DNA from: Salinimicrobium profundisediminis
Lineage (GTDB): Bacteria; Bacteroidota; Bacteroidia; Flavobacteriales; Flavobacteriaceae
Direction: 5' to 3'
DNA: 64,000 nucleotides
Assembly: GCF_026241755.1 (NCBI RefSeq)
Contig: NZ_JAPJDA010000018.1
Location: forward strand, 1-64,000
The position numbers were made by a program, and so were the translations under genes. Positions within the stretch are counted from its first letter, which is position 1. Every line of letters begins with the position of its first letter. Shown piece after piece: positions 1-8,934 of the stretch. The notes beneath the pieces were generated by a model that saw nothing but the letters and a program-made list of their open reading frames with translations, had not been told where the DNA came from and searched no databases.

Positions 1-1638
1 GATTTTACCCTTGATTATTCCTGGAACAAATTCTCTACCATGATAGGCATGGCGGCACATTGGGCTCAAAAAAGGGGAAAAAAGACCCTGCTTGGAGGGA
101 TGAGTCCCATTGATCCTAACTGGATGCAGATGATGATTGAGCAGAAAGTGCTTGATCATATAGATGCAGTGGGAATTCATGGTTTCCCTCATGTTTTTGA
201 CCAACAGTGGAAAGGCTGGGATGTCAATATCAAGTGCATAAAAGAAGTGATGGAGAAATTTGGGTACAGTAAAGAGATCTGGATCTCTGAAGCCGGTTTC
301 TCCACCTGGCAAAATGATGAAGTCAAGCAATACCAGGAATTTAAAAATGTTCTCAATGCCGATGCCGACAGGATCTACTGGTATTCTTTAAAAGATCTCG
401 ATCCCGTAAATTCCACCGTTGGTGGTTTCCACCTTGATGAGAGGGAATACCACTTCGGATTAAAAAAGACTGACGAAACCAAAAAGCTGCTGTACAAACT
501 CCTCGAGAAAAATGGTCTTGAACAGGTAAAACATCAGGATTATATTCAGAAACAGTACAGGGTAAAAACCGATGAGAAATATACCCTGATAACCGGAGGT
601 GCCGGTTTTATTGGCACTAATCTCGCTTCAAGATTCCTTTCTGAAGGGAAAAAGGTGATGATCTATGACAGCCTATTTAGAGATGGGGTTGAAGAGAACC
701 TTCAATGGCTTCAGAAGGAATATGGAGATAAGCTCATTATTCAAATCTCAGACATCAATGAAACGCGAATACTTCAGGAATGCGTGAACCATGCTTCCGA
801 AGTTTTCCATCTCTGCGCACAGGTTGCTGTGACATCATCGGTCACCAATCCTATTCACGATTTTAACGTAAACCTCAACGGCACCTTCCATCTTCTGGAA
901 GCCATAAGAAAGAGTGAACATCAGCCGTCATTGATCTTTACTTCTACCAACAAGGTTTATGGAAATCTTCAGGATGTAAAAATGGTTGAAAATGAAACCA
1001 GGTTCTATCCTGCCGATTCAAAAATTAAAGAATATGGGATCAACGAAAAGATCCCGCTGGACTTCCATAGCCCTTATGGCTGCTCAAAAGGAGCTGCAGA
1101 TCAGTATATTCTTGATTATTCGAGAACCTACGGTTTAAAAACGGCTGTATTCAGAATGAGTTGCATCTACGGCCCACACCAGTTTGGTACCGAAGACCAG
1201 GGCTGGGTAGCACATTTTTTAATTAGTGCACTTGAAGACAAGCCCATAACCATCTACGGAAACGGAAAACAGGTGCGGGACATTCTCTTTGTAGAAGACC
1301 TGATTGATGCCTTTATGCTGGCCCACAAGAACATTGATAAACTGGCGGGGCAGGTATTTAATATCGGCGGCGGACCTCAAAATACAGTTAGTCTCCTGGA
1401 GATCCTTAACACCATAAGGGAAAAAGCCGGAAAAGAAATGAACGTGAGTTTTGAAGACTGGCGTACGGGAGATCAATTCTACTATGTGTCCAACACCAGC
1501 AAATTCAAAGAAGCCACCGGCTGGCAGCCCAAGTATTCTGTAGATAAAGGGGTTGAACACCTCCTGAAATGGCTTTGTGAAAACCGAAATATTGAGTTAC
1601 CAGCAAATTTAAATCCTACAAAAGAAATCGCCATATGA
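1..1638 (+). CDS. TIM-barrel glycosidase-like / NAD-dependent epimerase (extended SDR) fusion, 5' partial
   Basis: The reading frame is open from base 1, so the true start lies before the window; 545 residues are visible. The first ~180 resemble the C-terminal half of a TIM-barrel glycoside-hydrolase-like domain (IHGFPHVFDQQW; WISEAGFSTW, with a Glu placed like a clan-A nucleophile). From about residue 183 a complete extended SDR follows: TGGAGFIG nucleotide-binding loop, TSTNKVYG, YGCSK (the YxxxK catalytic pair) and RDILFVEDL. This second half resembles CDP-paratose 2-epimerase and related sugar-nucleotide epimerases. A barrel joined to an epimerase in one chain is unusual. The stop overlaps the next start (ATGA), so it is probably the first or an early gene of the sugar operon running to 8876. 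No signal peptide can be assessed. The substrate is unknown. Confidence 0.8.
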   Translation, partial: DFTLDYSWNKFSTMIGMAAHWAQKRGKKTLLGGMSPIDPNWMQMMIEQKVLDHIDAVGIHGFPHVFDQQWKGWDVNIKCIKEVMEKFGYSKEIWISEAGFSTWQNDEVKQYQEFKNVLNADADRIYWYSLKDLDPVNSTVGGFHLDEREYHFGLKKTDETKKLLYKLLEKNGLEQVKHQDYIQKQYRVKTDEKYTLITGGAGFIGTNLASRFLSEGKKVMIYDSLFRDGVEENLQWLQKEYGDKLIIQISDINETRILQECVNHASEVFHLCAQVAVTSSVTNPIHDFNVNLNGTFHLLEAIRKSEHQPSLIFTSTNKVYGNLQDVKMVENETRFYPADSKIKEYGINEKIPLDFHSPYGCSKGAADQYILDYSRTYGLKTAVFRMSCIYGPHQFGTEDQGWVAHFLISALEDKPITIYGNGKQVRDILFVEDLIDAFMLAHKNIDKLAGQVFNIGGGPQNTVSLLEILNTIREKAGKEMNVSFEDWRTGDQFYYVSNTSKFKEATGWQPKYSVDKGVEHLLKWLCENRNIELPANLNPTKEIAI

Positions 1639-2645
1639 GTTCACCGCAGGCTGTACAGGAAAAAGCACCTGTAGAAGAAAACACTGCAACTGCAAAAGCC
1701 GCAGTTTTACAAGCCCCTCAAAAAGTTGATGTTGAACAAATAAAAGTAGCCGAACCCGGCCAGGGAGAAGTACGAATAAAGCTGGAAGGCAGCGGCGTAT
1801 GCGCTTCAAACATTCCGGTGTGGGAAGGCCGCGACTGGTTCAATTATCCTGTAACTCCGGGAGAACCGGGCCACGAAGGCTGGGGGGTGATAGATGCCGT
1901 GGGAGAAGGAGTGACAAAATTTAAAAAGGGCGACAGGGTAACTGCCCTCACCTATAATGCCTATGCCACGCACGATATAGCAAAAGAAGAAAGCACAGTA
2001 AAACTCCCTGCTTCTTTAGAGGGGAAACCTTTCCCCGGTGAACCCCTTGGCTGCGCCATGAACATCTTTGAACGCAGCGATATCCAAAAAGGCCAAAAAG
2101 TTGCTGTTGTTGGGAGCGGATTTTTAGGACTGCTTCTCACTCAACTGGCAAAATCGGCCGGCGCCGAAGTAATTGCTGTATCCAGAAGGGAATTCTCCCT
2201 AAAGGCCGCCCAAAAAGCAGGGGCCGATCATTTGATAGAAATGGATGATCACTACAAGATCATTGAAAAAGTAAAGGAATTAACCGAAGAAAACTTTTGT
2301 GAGCGGGTGATAGAATGTACAGGAAAGGAATGGCCGCTTAACCTCTCCATAGAACTTACAGGCGAAAGAGGAAAACTTATTGTTGCCGGCTTTCATCAGG
2401 ATGGGATGCGCAGCATAAACGTGCAAATGCTCAACTGGCGCGGCATAGATATGATAAGTGCCCACGAGAGGGATCCGCAGCAATACATAAAAGGGATCAA
2501 AAATGCCATAAAAGCCGTGGAAGACGGTAAAATGGATCCTTTCCCCCTGTTTACCCACAAATTCTCTCTTGAAGAAATGGAAAAAGCCTATGAACATTTA
2601 ACCCAAAGGCCAGACGGATTTATAAAAGCTTTAATTGTCAACTAA
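1635..2645 (+). CDS. Zinc-type alcohol dehydrogenase-like (MDR) oxidoreductase
   Basis: A 336-residue medium-chain dehydrogenase/reductase. The GroES-like half has the family signature GHEGWGVIDAVGEGV, and the Rossmann half has VGSGFLGLLLTQLAKSAGAEV for NAD(P) binding. The usual GxCGSDxH zinc-site start is altered to GVCASNIPVWEG: the Cys is kept, but the Asp becomes Asn and the His is not visible. The Cys-rich structural zinc loop is absent. Catalytic zinc binding is therefore doubtful, and it may act as a zinc-independent sugar or polyol oxidoreductase. The first ~22 residues are a Gln/Glu/Ala-rich tail before the fold begins. Its start overlaps the previous stop (ATGA), and the next gene starts 2 nt after its stop, so it is co-translated with the sugar-modifying operon. 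Confidence 0.85.
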   Translation: MSSPQAVQEKAPVEENTATAKAAVLQAPQKVDVEQIKVAEPGQGEVRIKLEGSGVCASNIPVWEGRDWFNYPVTPGEPGHEGWGVIDAVGEGVTKFKKGDRVTALTYNAYATHDIAKEESTVKLPASLEGKPFPGEPLGCAMNIFERSDIQKGQKVAVVGSGFLGLLLTQLAKSAGAEVIAVSRREFSLKAAQKAGADHLIEMDDHYKIIEKVKELTEENFCERVIECTGKEWPLNLSIELTGERGKLIVAGFHQDGMRSINVQMLNWRGIDMISAHERDPQQYIKGIKNAIKAVEDGKMDPFPLFTHKFSLEEMEKAYEHLTQRPDGFIKALIVN

Positions 2646-2647
2646 GA

Positions 2648-3661
2648 ATGATCGCAACTCAACCCACCAAAAAAGAATTATCATTAGGTTTCCTTGGCGT
2701 AGGCTGGATAGGCCGCAACCGGATGGAAGCTATTCTCAATAACACCGGCGCAAAAGCAGCTGCGATCACCGAACCAGATTCTGAAAATTGCGATGCTGCA
2801 AAAAAGAGTGCCAAAAATGCCATTTTAAAGACCTCTTCTGAAGCACTTTTTGCTGAAAAGGATCTCGATGGAATTGTTATTGCCACCCCAAGTGCTATGC
2901 ATGCTCAACAAAGTATGGAAGCATTAAAAGCCGGAAAGGCTGTCTTTTGCCAAAAGCCGCTGGGCCGTACCGCCGAAGAAGTAGAACAGGTGGTCGCAGC
3001 CTCTCGCGAGGCAAATAAGCTGCTTTCTGTAGATCTTTCCTACCGTTACACCAAAGCTTTTAAAGCGGTTTACGATACCATCCAAAAAGGGGAAATAGGA
3101 GACATCTTTGCCGTAGACCTCACCTTTCACAATGCCTACGGGCCAGATAAGGAATGGTTCTACGACATTAAAAGATCGGGCGGAGGTTGCGTGATGGATC
3201 TTGGTATCCACCTGATAGATCTCGCCCTGTGGAGCCTTGATTTCCCTGAGATCAAAGACGTGCAGAGCCGCTTGTACCACAAAGGACAAAAACTCACTTC
3301 TTTTGAAGAACATGTAGAAGATTTTGCAAGTGTTGCAATGACTTCAGAAAAAGATCAGGCAATAAACCTCGAGTGTTCCTGGCATGTTTCTGCCGGAAAG
3401 GATGCGATCATAGAAGCCACTTTTTACGGTACAAAAGGAGGTGCTTCCTTCAAAAATATCAACGGCTCTTTCTATGATTTTAAAGCCGAAAAATATCACG
3501 GTACCCAAACCGAAACTCTTGTAACACCACCCGATGAGTGGAGTGGCCGCGCCGGAGTGGTATGGGTAGAAAACCTTCTTGAAAATGACACTTTTGACGA
3601 GAAAACTGCCACTCAATTTATAAAAACAGCCCAGGTAATAGACCGAATTTATGGAAGATAA
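2648..3661 (+). CDS. Gfo/Idh/MocA family oxidoreductase
   Basis: A 337-residue NAD(P)-dependent sugar oxidoreductase of the Gfo/Idh/MocA type. It has an N-terminal Rossmann fold (LGFLGVGWIGRNR), the hinge motif CQKPLG around residue 101 where most relatives have EKP, and a C-terminal alpha/beta dimerisation domain with the conserved GGGCVMDLGIHLIDLALW. Members oxidise or reduce hydroxyls on sugars, inositols or sugar nucleotides. With an MDR dehydrogenase and an SDR epimerase just upstream it probably takes part in making an unusual sugar donor. No signal peptide is present, so it is cytoplasmic. Glu to Gln in the EKP hinge is a mild oddity; the following Lys and Pro, which matter most, are present. 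Confidence 0.88.
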   Translation: MIATQPTKKELSLGFLGVGWIGRNRMEAILNNTGAKAAAITEPDSENCDAAKKSAKNAILKTSSEALFAEKDLDGIVIATPSAMHAQQSMEALKAGKAVFCQKPLGRTAEEVEQVVAASREANKLLSVDLSYRYTKAFKAVYDTIQKGEIGDIFAVDLTFHNAYGPDKEWFYDIKRSGGGCVMDLGIHLIDLALWSLDFPEIKDVQSRLYHKGQKLTSFEEHVEDFASVAMTSEKDQAINLECSWHVSAGKDAIIEATFYGTKGGASFKNINGSFYDFKAEKYHGTQTETLVTPPDEWSGRAGVVWVENLLENDTFDEKTATQFIKTAQVIDRIYGR

Positions 3662-3665
3662 GCAA

Positions 3666-4757
3666 ATGAAGATTCTAATGACTACCGATACGGTAGGCGG
3701 CGTATGGGTGTATTCCCTGGAGCTATGCCGGGCCCTTGCGCAGTATGATGTGCAGGTACACCTGGTGGCCATGGGCGCCTGGCCATCACCGGCACAACAG
3801 GTGGAAGCCGGGGAGATCTCCAACGTCACTTTTTACAAGAGCGACTTTAAGCTCGAATGGATGGAAGATCCCTGGGAAGACGTAGAGCGGTCGCGAAAAT
3901 GGATCAACTGTATTTATCAAACCATACAACCCGATATTGTTCACCTCAACAACTACGCACAGGTAGAAAAAGAATGGACTGCGCCGGTAGTAACGGTTTT
4001 CCACTCCTGTGTGCAAACCTGGTGGCAGGCAGTAAAGGGCATTAAAGCACCTCATGAATGGGATCATTACACGCAAACTGTAAAAGAATCGCTTGAAGAT
4101 TCGAACATGGTAGTTGCTCCTACAAAAGCCATTCTTCAAAAGGCGAAGGAGATCCATCAGTTCAGTTCAAAATCTAAAGTTATAAGTAACGGAAGAGTTG
4201 TTCCTTCGGAAGTAAAAGCGCCAAAAGAAAAATTCATTTTATGCATGGGCAGGATGTGGGATGAAGCTAAAAATCTGCCTTTGCTTTCGAACATTGCCGA
4301 AAGATTGCCATGGCCGGTATATGTTGCCGGTGCAGCAATCCACCCTGATACAGGGAAAAAATGCAAGCTCGAAAATGTAAAATTCCTCGGAAAATTAACC
4401 CCCGAAGAAGTGCAGCACTGGATGCAGCGCGCCAGCATCTTTGTGAGCCCTACCCGCTATGAACCCTTTGGCCTTGCTATTCTTGAGGCTGCGGGCAATG
4501 GATGTGCACTGGTGTTGAGCAACCTCGATACGCTTCAGGAGTTATGGGATGGTAGTGCCTTGTTCTTTGACCCCGAAAACGAAGAAGAAGCCGAAAAAAC
4601 CATTGTTCGGCTACTTGAAAGTCCTGAGTTTTTAGAGCAACTTTCAGCAAAAGCAAGAGAACGGGCAAAACAGTATTCCGCAGAAAAAATGGGGGCCGCC
4701 TATAACGACCTCTATCGCGAAATACTTGAAAAAGAATACAAATTAATAAGTCTATGA
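3666..4757 (+). CDS. Glycosyltransferase family 4-like, GT-B fold
   Basis: A GT-B glycosyltransferase of 363 residues. It begins MKILMTTDTVGGVWVYSLEL, the usual N-terminal strand and Gly-rich loop. The donor-binding half has LCMGRMWDEAKN, FLGKLTPEEV and the ExxxxxxxE-type motif in SPTRYEPFGLAILEAAGNG. An in-frame ATG at 3651 would overlap the preceding gene; I chose 3666, 4 nt after that stop, because it puts the start exactly at the first beta strand. The stop overlaps the next start (ATGA). There is no membrane segment, so it works in the cytoplasm. Acceptor and donor are unknown. It is the first of four consecutive glycosyltransferases, suggesting stepwise assembly of a short oligosaccharide or a glycosylated small molecule. 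Confidence 0.85.
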   Translation: MKILMTTDTVGGVWVYSLELCRALAQYDVQVHLVAMGAWPSPAQQVEAGEISNVTFYKSDFKLEWMEDPWEDVERSRKWINCIYQTIQPDIVHLNNYAQVEKEWTAPVVTVFHSCVQTWWQAVKGIKAPHEWDHYTQTVKESLEDSNMVVAPTKAILQKAKEIHQFSSKSKVISNGRVVPSEVKAPKEKFILCMGRMWDEAKNLPLLSNIAERLPWPVYVAGAAIHPDTGKKCKLENVKFLGKLTPEEVQHWMQRASIFVSPTRYEPFGLAILEAAGNGCALVLSNLDTLQELWDGSALFFDPENEEEAEKTIVRLLESPEFLEQLSAKARERAKQYSAEKMGAAYNDLYREILEKEYKLISL

Positions 4758-5890
4758 AAATAGTGATGTTTTACCATTCCCTCTATTCCGACTGGAATCA
4801 CGGGAATGCGCATTTTTTACGCGGAATTGTCAAGGAACTACAAAAACGAGGGCACGACGTAGATGTCTATGAACCCGAAGGTGGCTGGAGCCTGCAAAAC
4901 CTGCTGAAGGATCATGGGGCCGAGCAGCTTGATGAGTTCAGGCAGTATTATCCGTCGCTAAACCCGCAGTTCTACAATCCCGAGAAAAAACTGAACTATC
5001 AAAACATATTGAGCAACGCCGACCTTGTGATCGTTCACGAGTGGAATGAGCCCAGCCTTATTGCTGAAATAGGCCGAAAAAAGGAAAAATTCAATTTCAA
5101 ATTGCTATTTCACGATACCCATCACCGGGCAGTTTCAGCTGAAGAGGAAATGAAGAAATTCGATTTTTCACACTTTGACGGGGCTCTCGTCTTTGGAGAT
5201 GTGATTAAGAAGATCTACGAAGAAAAGAATTGGGTAGACAAAGTATGGACCTGGCATGAAGCAGCCGACGCCGATTTCTTTAGCCCCAACCGCGATGAAG
5301 AAAAAGAAGGCGACCTGGTGTGGATTGGCAACTGGGGCGACGGTGAACGTACCGAAGAACTCATGGAATTCCTTATAAAACCCATTAAAGAGTTAAAGCT
5401 GAAAGCAAAGGTCTACGGCGTTCGCTATCCTGAAAAAGCTCAAAAAGCCCTGGCCGATGCCGGGATTGAATATGGGGGTTACCTGCCAAACTACAAGGTG
5501 CCCGAGGTTTTTGCCAAATACAAGGTGACGGTACATGTGCCGCGACGGCCTTATGTTGAAATGTTGCCGGGAATACCTACAATCAGGCCGTTTGAAGCGT
5601 TATCCTGCGGAATTCCGCTTATTTGTTCTCCCTGGAATGATGCCGAAGATCTCTTCACACCCGGCGAAGATTATTTGATCGCAAAAGACGGAAATGATAT
5701 GGGCTACAAACTTGCCGAGGTACTTAAGAGTCCGCACCTGGCGAAAAGCCTCTCCGACAATGGAAGAAAAACCATCCTCGAGAATCATACCTGCGCCCAT
5801 AAAGTAAATACTTTAGAAGGTATTTTACAGGAAATTGGTATGCCCAAAGACAATATCTTTCCCATTCACCACAAAACCATGGAAGCATGA
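4754..5890 (+). CDS. CgeB-like glycosyltransferase (copy 1 of 3)
   Basis: A 378-residue protein of the CgeB/DUF3880-type GT-B glycosyltransferases, named after a Bacillus spore-coat protein. The N-terminus (YSDWNHGNAHFLRG, KRGHDVDVYEPE) matches the pattern S-x-W-x-N-G-x-A-x-x-x-R-G followed by GHdVxxYEP that is shared with the next two genes. The C-terminal half has a donor-binding signature (TIRPFEALSCGIPLICSPW) and the family's ending LENHTCAHKVNTL. It starts 4 nt inside the preceding gene and its stop overlaps the next start, so all are translationally coupled. No export signal or membrane helix is visible. The sugar it transfers cannot be deduced. The call of glycosyltransferase is firm; the subfamily is from recalled motifs. 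Confidence 0.82.
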   Translation: MKIVMFYHSLYSDWNHGNAHFLRGIVKELQKRGHDVDVYEPEGGWSLQNLLKDHGAEQLDEFRQYYPSLNPQFYNPEKKLNYQNILSNADLVIVHEWNEPSLIAEIGRKKEKFNFKLLFHDTHHRAVSAEEEMKKFDFSHFDGALVFGDVIKKIYEEKNWVDKVWTWHEAADADFFSPNRDEEKEGDLVWIGNWGDGERTEELMEFLIKPIKELKLKAKVYGVRYPEKAQKALADAGIEYGGYLPNYKVPEVFAKYKVTVHVPRRPYVEMLPGIPTIRPFEALSCGIPLICSPWNDAEDLFTPGEDYLIAKDGNDMGYKLAEVLKSPHLAKSLSDNGRKTILENHTCAHKVNTLEGILQEIGMPKDNIFPIHHKTMEA

Positions 5891-6990
5891 AAAGAGACCT
5901 GAAAATTGCCTTTTTTGGCTCCAGTATCGTATCGGCTTATTGGAACGGTGCCGCAACTTACTACCGGGGCATTGTTAAGGCGCTACATAAAATGGGGCAC
6001 GAAGTGACATTTTACGAACCCGATATTTACGAACGCCAGAAGCACCGGGATATAGAAGATCCCGAATGGTGTAAAGTGGTGGTTTATCCTGAAGATAAAG
6101 TGAGCCTGCAGGCGTTGCTAAGGGAAGCTTCGGAAGCCGACGTCATCATAAAAGCCAGCGGCGTTGGCGCATTTGATGATTTTCTTGAAGATGCCGTAGT
6201 ACAGCTGAAGAAAGATGACAACCTTATCATTTTTTGGGATGTTGACGCCCCTGCCACGTTAGACAGGATAGAATCTGACCCTTCAGATCCTTTCAATGCC
6301 CTTGTTCCCAGGTACGACTTTGTGCTCACCTATGGTGGCGGGCAGCCGGTAATAGACGCTTACGAGCGCAACGGCGCAAAAAGATGTATTCCTATCTACA
6401 ACGCTCTGGATACCGACACCCATTTTCCTGTGGAACCACAAAAAGAATTTGATGGTACTTTGGCCTTTTTGGGCAACCGTCTTCCCGACCGTGAAAAGCG
6501 GGTAGAAGAATTCTTTATCAAACCGGCGCAAAATCTTTCCGAAGAAAAATTCCTGCTTGGCGGCAGCGGCTGGGGCGATAAATCCATGCCCAAAAACATA
6601 AAATATCTGGGGCATGTTTATACTAAAGATCACAACGCCTTTAACTGTACCCCAAAAGCAGTTTTAAACATAAGCCGTGACAGTATGGCCAAATACGGCT
6701 TCTCTCCTGCCACCCGTGTCTTTGAAGCTGCCGGTGCCGGTGCCTGTTTAATAACAGATTACTGGAAAGGGATTGAGACCTTCTTTGAACCTGGGAAAGA
6801 GATCCTGGTGGCCAACAGCGGGGAAGAGGTAGAAATGATCCTTGCGGGCCTTACTTCAGAAAAAGCCAAACAAATAGGCGATGCAGCATATAAAAAGGTA
6901 CTCTCTGCCCACACCTACGAGCATAGGGCCGAACTGCTGGAATCGGTTATTTCTGAAAAATTAAAAGCCGAAACCAAACCCGTTGAATAA
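5887..6990 (+). CDS. CgeB-like glycosyltransferase (copy 2 of 3)
   Basis: A 367-residue paralogue of the gene before it and the gene after it. Shared blocks are an N-terminal YWNGAATYYRGIVKALHKMG followed by HEVTFYEPD, a middle block FWDVDAPATLDRIE, a conserved LVPRYDFVLTYGGG, and a C-terminal donor site (ATRVFEAAGAGACLITDYW, then FEPGKEILVA). It ends with the family tail SAHTYEHRAELL. The block FWDVDAPATL here and YDIDTPVTL in the following gene make copies 2 and 3 closer to each other than to copy 1. It overlaps the preceding stop by 4 nt (ATGA) and sits 12 nt ahead of the next gene. It is soluble and probably cytoplasmic. Confidence 0.82.
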   Translation: MKRDLKIAFFGSSIVSAYWNGAATYYRGIVKALHKMGHEVTFYEPDIYERQKHRDIEDPEWCKVVVYPEDKVSLQALLREASEADVIIKASGVGAFDDFLEDAVVQLKKDDNLIIFWDVDAPATLDRIESDPSDPFNALVPRYDFVLTYGGGQPVIDAYERNGAKRCIPIYNALDTDTHFPVEPQKEFDGTLAFLGNRLPDREKRVEEFFIKPAQNLSEEKFLLGGSGWGDKSMPKNIKYLGHVYTKDHNAFNCTPKAVLNISRDSMAKYGFSPATRVFEAAGAGACLITDYWKGIETFFEPGKEILVANSGEEVEMILAGLTSEKAKQIGDAAYKKVLSAHTYEHRAELLESVISEKLKAETKPVE

Positions 6991-7002
6991 AAACACCAGC
7001 TA

Positions 7003-8079
7003 ATGAAATTTGTTATTATAGGACTTTCGGTCACTTCATCATGGGGAAACGGGCACGCCACCACCTATCGTGCGCTTCTCAAAGAGCTAAAGGCGCTGGG
7101 GCATGACATACTGTTCCTCGAGAAAGATGTGCCCTGGTATTCGCCCCACCGCGATATGCCTGCACCCGATTTTTGTAAGGTAGGCCTCTATAAAACCAAT
7201 GAAGAGCTAAAAACCGACTATAAAAAAGAAGTTGCCGAAGCCGATGTAGTCATAGTAGGTTCTTATGTGCAGCAAGGGGTAGAAGTGGGCAACTGGGCCA
7301 TAGAAACTGCCAACGGCGTTACAGCTTTTTACGATATTGATACACCCGTAACTTTGGCCAAACTTGAAAGAAAAGACTACGAATATCTCGACCCCAATAT
7401 CATCCCAAAATATGATCTTTATTTGTCATTTTCGGGAGGTCCAATTTTGAAGCACCTCGAAGATCACTATGGTTCTCCTATGGCTAGAGCTTTATATTGT
7501 TCGGTAGACCCCGATCTTTATTACCCCGAAGATCAACCAAAAGACTTTAAGCTGGGATACCTTGGAACTTACAGCGATGACCGGCAACCTACAGTAGAAG
7601 AATTGCTCAACAAACCTGCCGCTAACTTTTTTTCGGAAAAATTTGTGGTTGCAGGGCCGCAATATCCCGAAGATTATGCCTGGTCTAAGAATGTAGAGCG
7701 CATTGACCACCTCCCTCCTGCTGAACACCGTAAGTTCTACAACTCGCAGGAATTTACCCTGAATGTCACCCGGCAGGATATGATAAAAGCAGGTTATTCC
7801 CCCAGCGTGCGGCTGTTTGAAGCTGCAGCATGTGGTGTGCCGATAATTTCAGATTACTGGGATGGCATCCACAGCATTTTTGATCAGGGCACCGAGATCC
7901 TCATTGCCCGAAGCAGCGACGAAGTAGAGGAATATTTCAGAAATACTTTGGAATCACAGAGAAAGGAGATTGGCGAAAACGCCAGGCAAAAAGTACTGAA
8001 ATCTCACACTGCACGGGCGAGAGCAAAAGAATTGATAAATTATGTGAAGGAGGTACACCAGCCTTCAGAAAAAGTTTAA
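7003..8079 (+). CDS. CgeB-like glycosyltransferase (copy 3 of 3)
   Basis: A 358-residue third CgeB-like GT-B enzyme. It begins MKFVIIGLSVTSSWGNGHAT, has YDIDTPVTLAKLE and LIPKYDL-type blocks equivalent to copy 2, and a donor-binding segment SPSVRLFEAAACGVPIISDY followed by W and FDQGTEILIARS. The C-terminal LKSHTARARAKELI is the family end. It lies between copy 2 (12 nt upstream) and the methyltransferase (2 nt downstream), so it is part of the same transcript. Three divergent paralogues side by side suggest gene duplication followed by specialisation for successive acceptors. No membrane segment or signal peptide is present. Confidence 0.82.
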   Translation: MKFVIIGLSVTSSWGNGHATTYRALLKELKALGHDILFLEKDVPWYSPHRDMPAPDFCKVGLYKTNEELKTDYKKEVAEADVVIVGSYVQQGVEVGNWAIETANGVTAFYDIDTPVTLAKLERKDYEYLDPNIIPKYDLYLSFSGGPILKHLEDHYGSPMARALYCSVDPDLYYPEDQPKDFKLGYLGTYSDDRQPTVEELLNKPAANFFSEKFVVAGPQYPEDYAWSKNVERIDHLPPAEHRKFYNSQEFTLNVTRQDMIKAGYSPSVRLFEAAACGVPIISDYWDGIHSIFDQGTEILIARSSDEVEEYFRNTLESQRKEIGENARQKVLKSHTARARAKELINYVKEVHQPSEKV

Positions 8080-8081
8080 AT

Positions 8082-8876
8082 ATGTCTACGCAAACTGAAG
8101 TAAAAGAACTCGAACCCTGGTTCCATAATATCCATTTACCCGATGGTACTCAAACGGCTCCCAATCATTTTCTGGGAGATTTTCCCGGTTTTAAATGGGA
8201 AAAGATCAAAGAGAGTATTCCGCAGGATCTTGAAGGCTGGAAAGTACTTGACATTGGCTGCAATGCCGGGTTTTACTCGCTGGAACTGGCAAAACGCGGG
8301 GCCGATGTGCTGGCCATAGATCTTGATGAACATTACCTGAAGCAGGCAAAATGGGCAGCAAAAAAATTTGGCCTTGACGATAAGATCAGGTTTAAACAAA
8401 TGCAGGTGTATGACCTTGCCCATTCCGAAGAAAAGTTTGACCTCATCTGGTTTATGGGCGTTTTTTACCATTTGCGCTACCCTATGCTGGCCCTTGACAT
8501 TTTATCTCAAAAAGTGAAAAAAAAGATGGTCTTCCAAACGCTTTCCCTGCCCGGGCAGGAAGAAATGGAAGTACCCGAAGATGTGGAATTTCACAAACGG
8601 GAGATCATGAAAGAAGATGCCTGGCCAAAAATGGCATTTATAGAGCATAAACTTGCAGGAGATCCTACCAACTGGTGGGCTCCAAACCACCAAGGCATTA
8701 TTTCGATGCTGCAAAGCTGCGGACTCAAAGTAACCGCCATGCCCGAAGATGAAACCTACGTGGCTAAAAAAGATGCCTCGCTGCACTCCAGCCTTGACAC
8801 CTGGAATTATTCTGAATATCTCTCGGCAGTGGGTAAAGACTGGAAAGAAGAGGTAGATAAAAAAACCAAGAAGTAG
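8082..8876 (+). CDS. SAM-dependent methyltransferase, DUF1698/CmoB-like fold
   Basis: A 264-residue class I methyltransferase. Motif I is KVLDIGCNAGFYSLELAKRG at about residues 51-70, followed by an acidic residue in VLAIDLDEHYLKQA, and later FDLIWFMGVFYHLRYPMLAL. This last block resembles the tRNA wobble-uridine methyltransferase CmoB/DUF1698 family, but the genetic context argues for a sugar or glycan acceptor. I recall a small-molecule family (TIGR04290) with the same look, which I could not confirm here. It is the last gene of the glycosyltransferase operon, 2 nt after the preceding stop, and is followed by a perfect palindrome that may terminate transcription. O-methylation of a terminal sugar would be a plausible last step; that is inference. 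Confidence 0.82.
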   Translation: MSTQTEVKELEPWFHNIHLPDGTQTAPNHFLGDFPGFKWEKIKESIPQDLEGWKVLDIGCNAGFYSLELAKRGADVLAIDLDEHYLKQAKWAAKKFGLDDKIRFKQMQVYDLAHSEEKFDLIWFMGVFYHLRYPMLALDILSQKVKKKMVFQTLSLPGQEEMEVPEDVEFHKREIMKEDAWPKMAFIEHKLAGDPTNWWAPNHQGIISMLQSCGLKVTAMPEDETYVAKKDASLHSSLDTWNYSEYLSAVGKDWKEEVDKKTKK

Positions 8877-8934
8877 TAAAGCCGTAATATATTGCGGCTC
8901 CGAAGCAAAAAGAAACTATGAATTTTAAAAAAGA

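Noticed and set aside
8082-8876. tRNA wobble methyltransferase CmoB
   Set aside because: The fold is similar, but the gene is the last of a glycosyltransferase operon and lacks a clear tRNA-binding extension.
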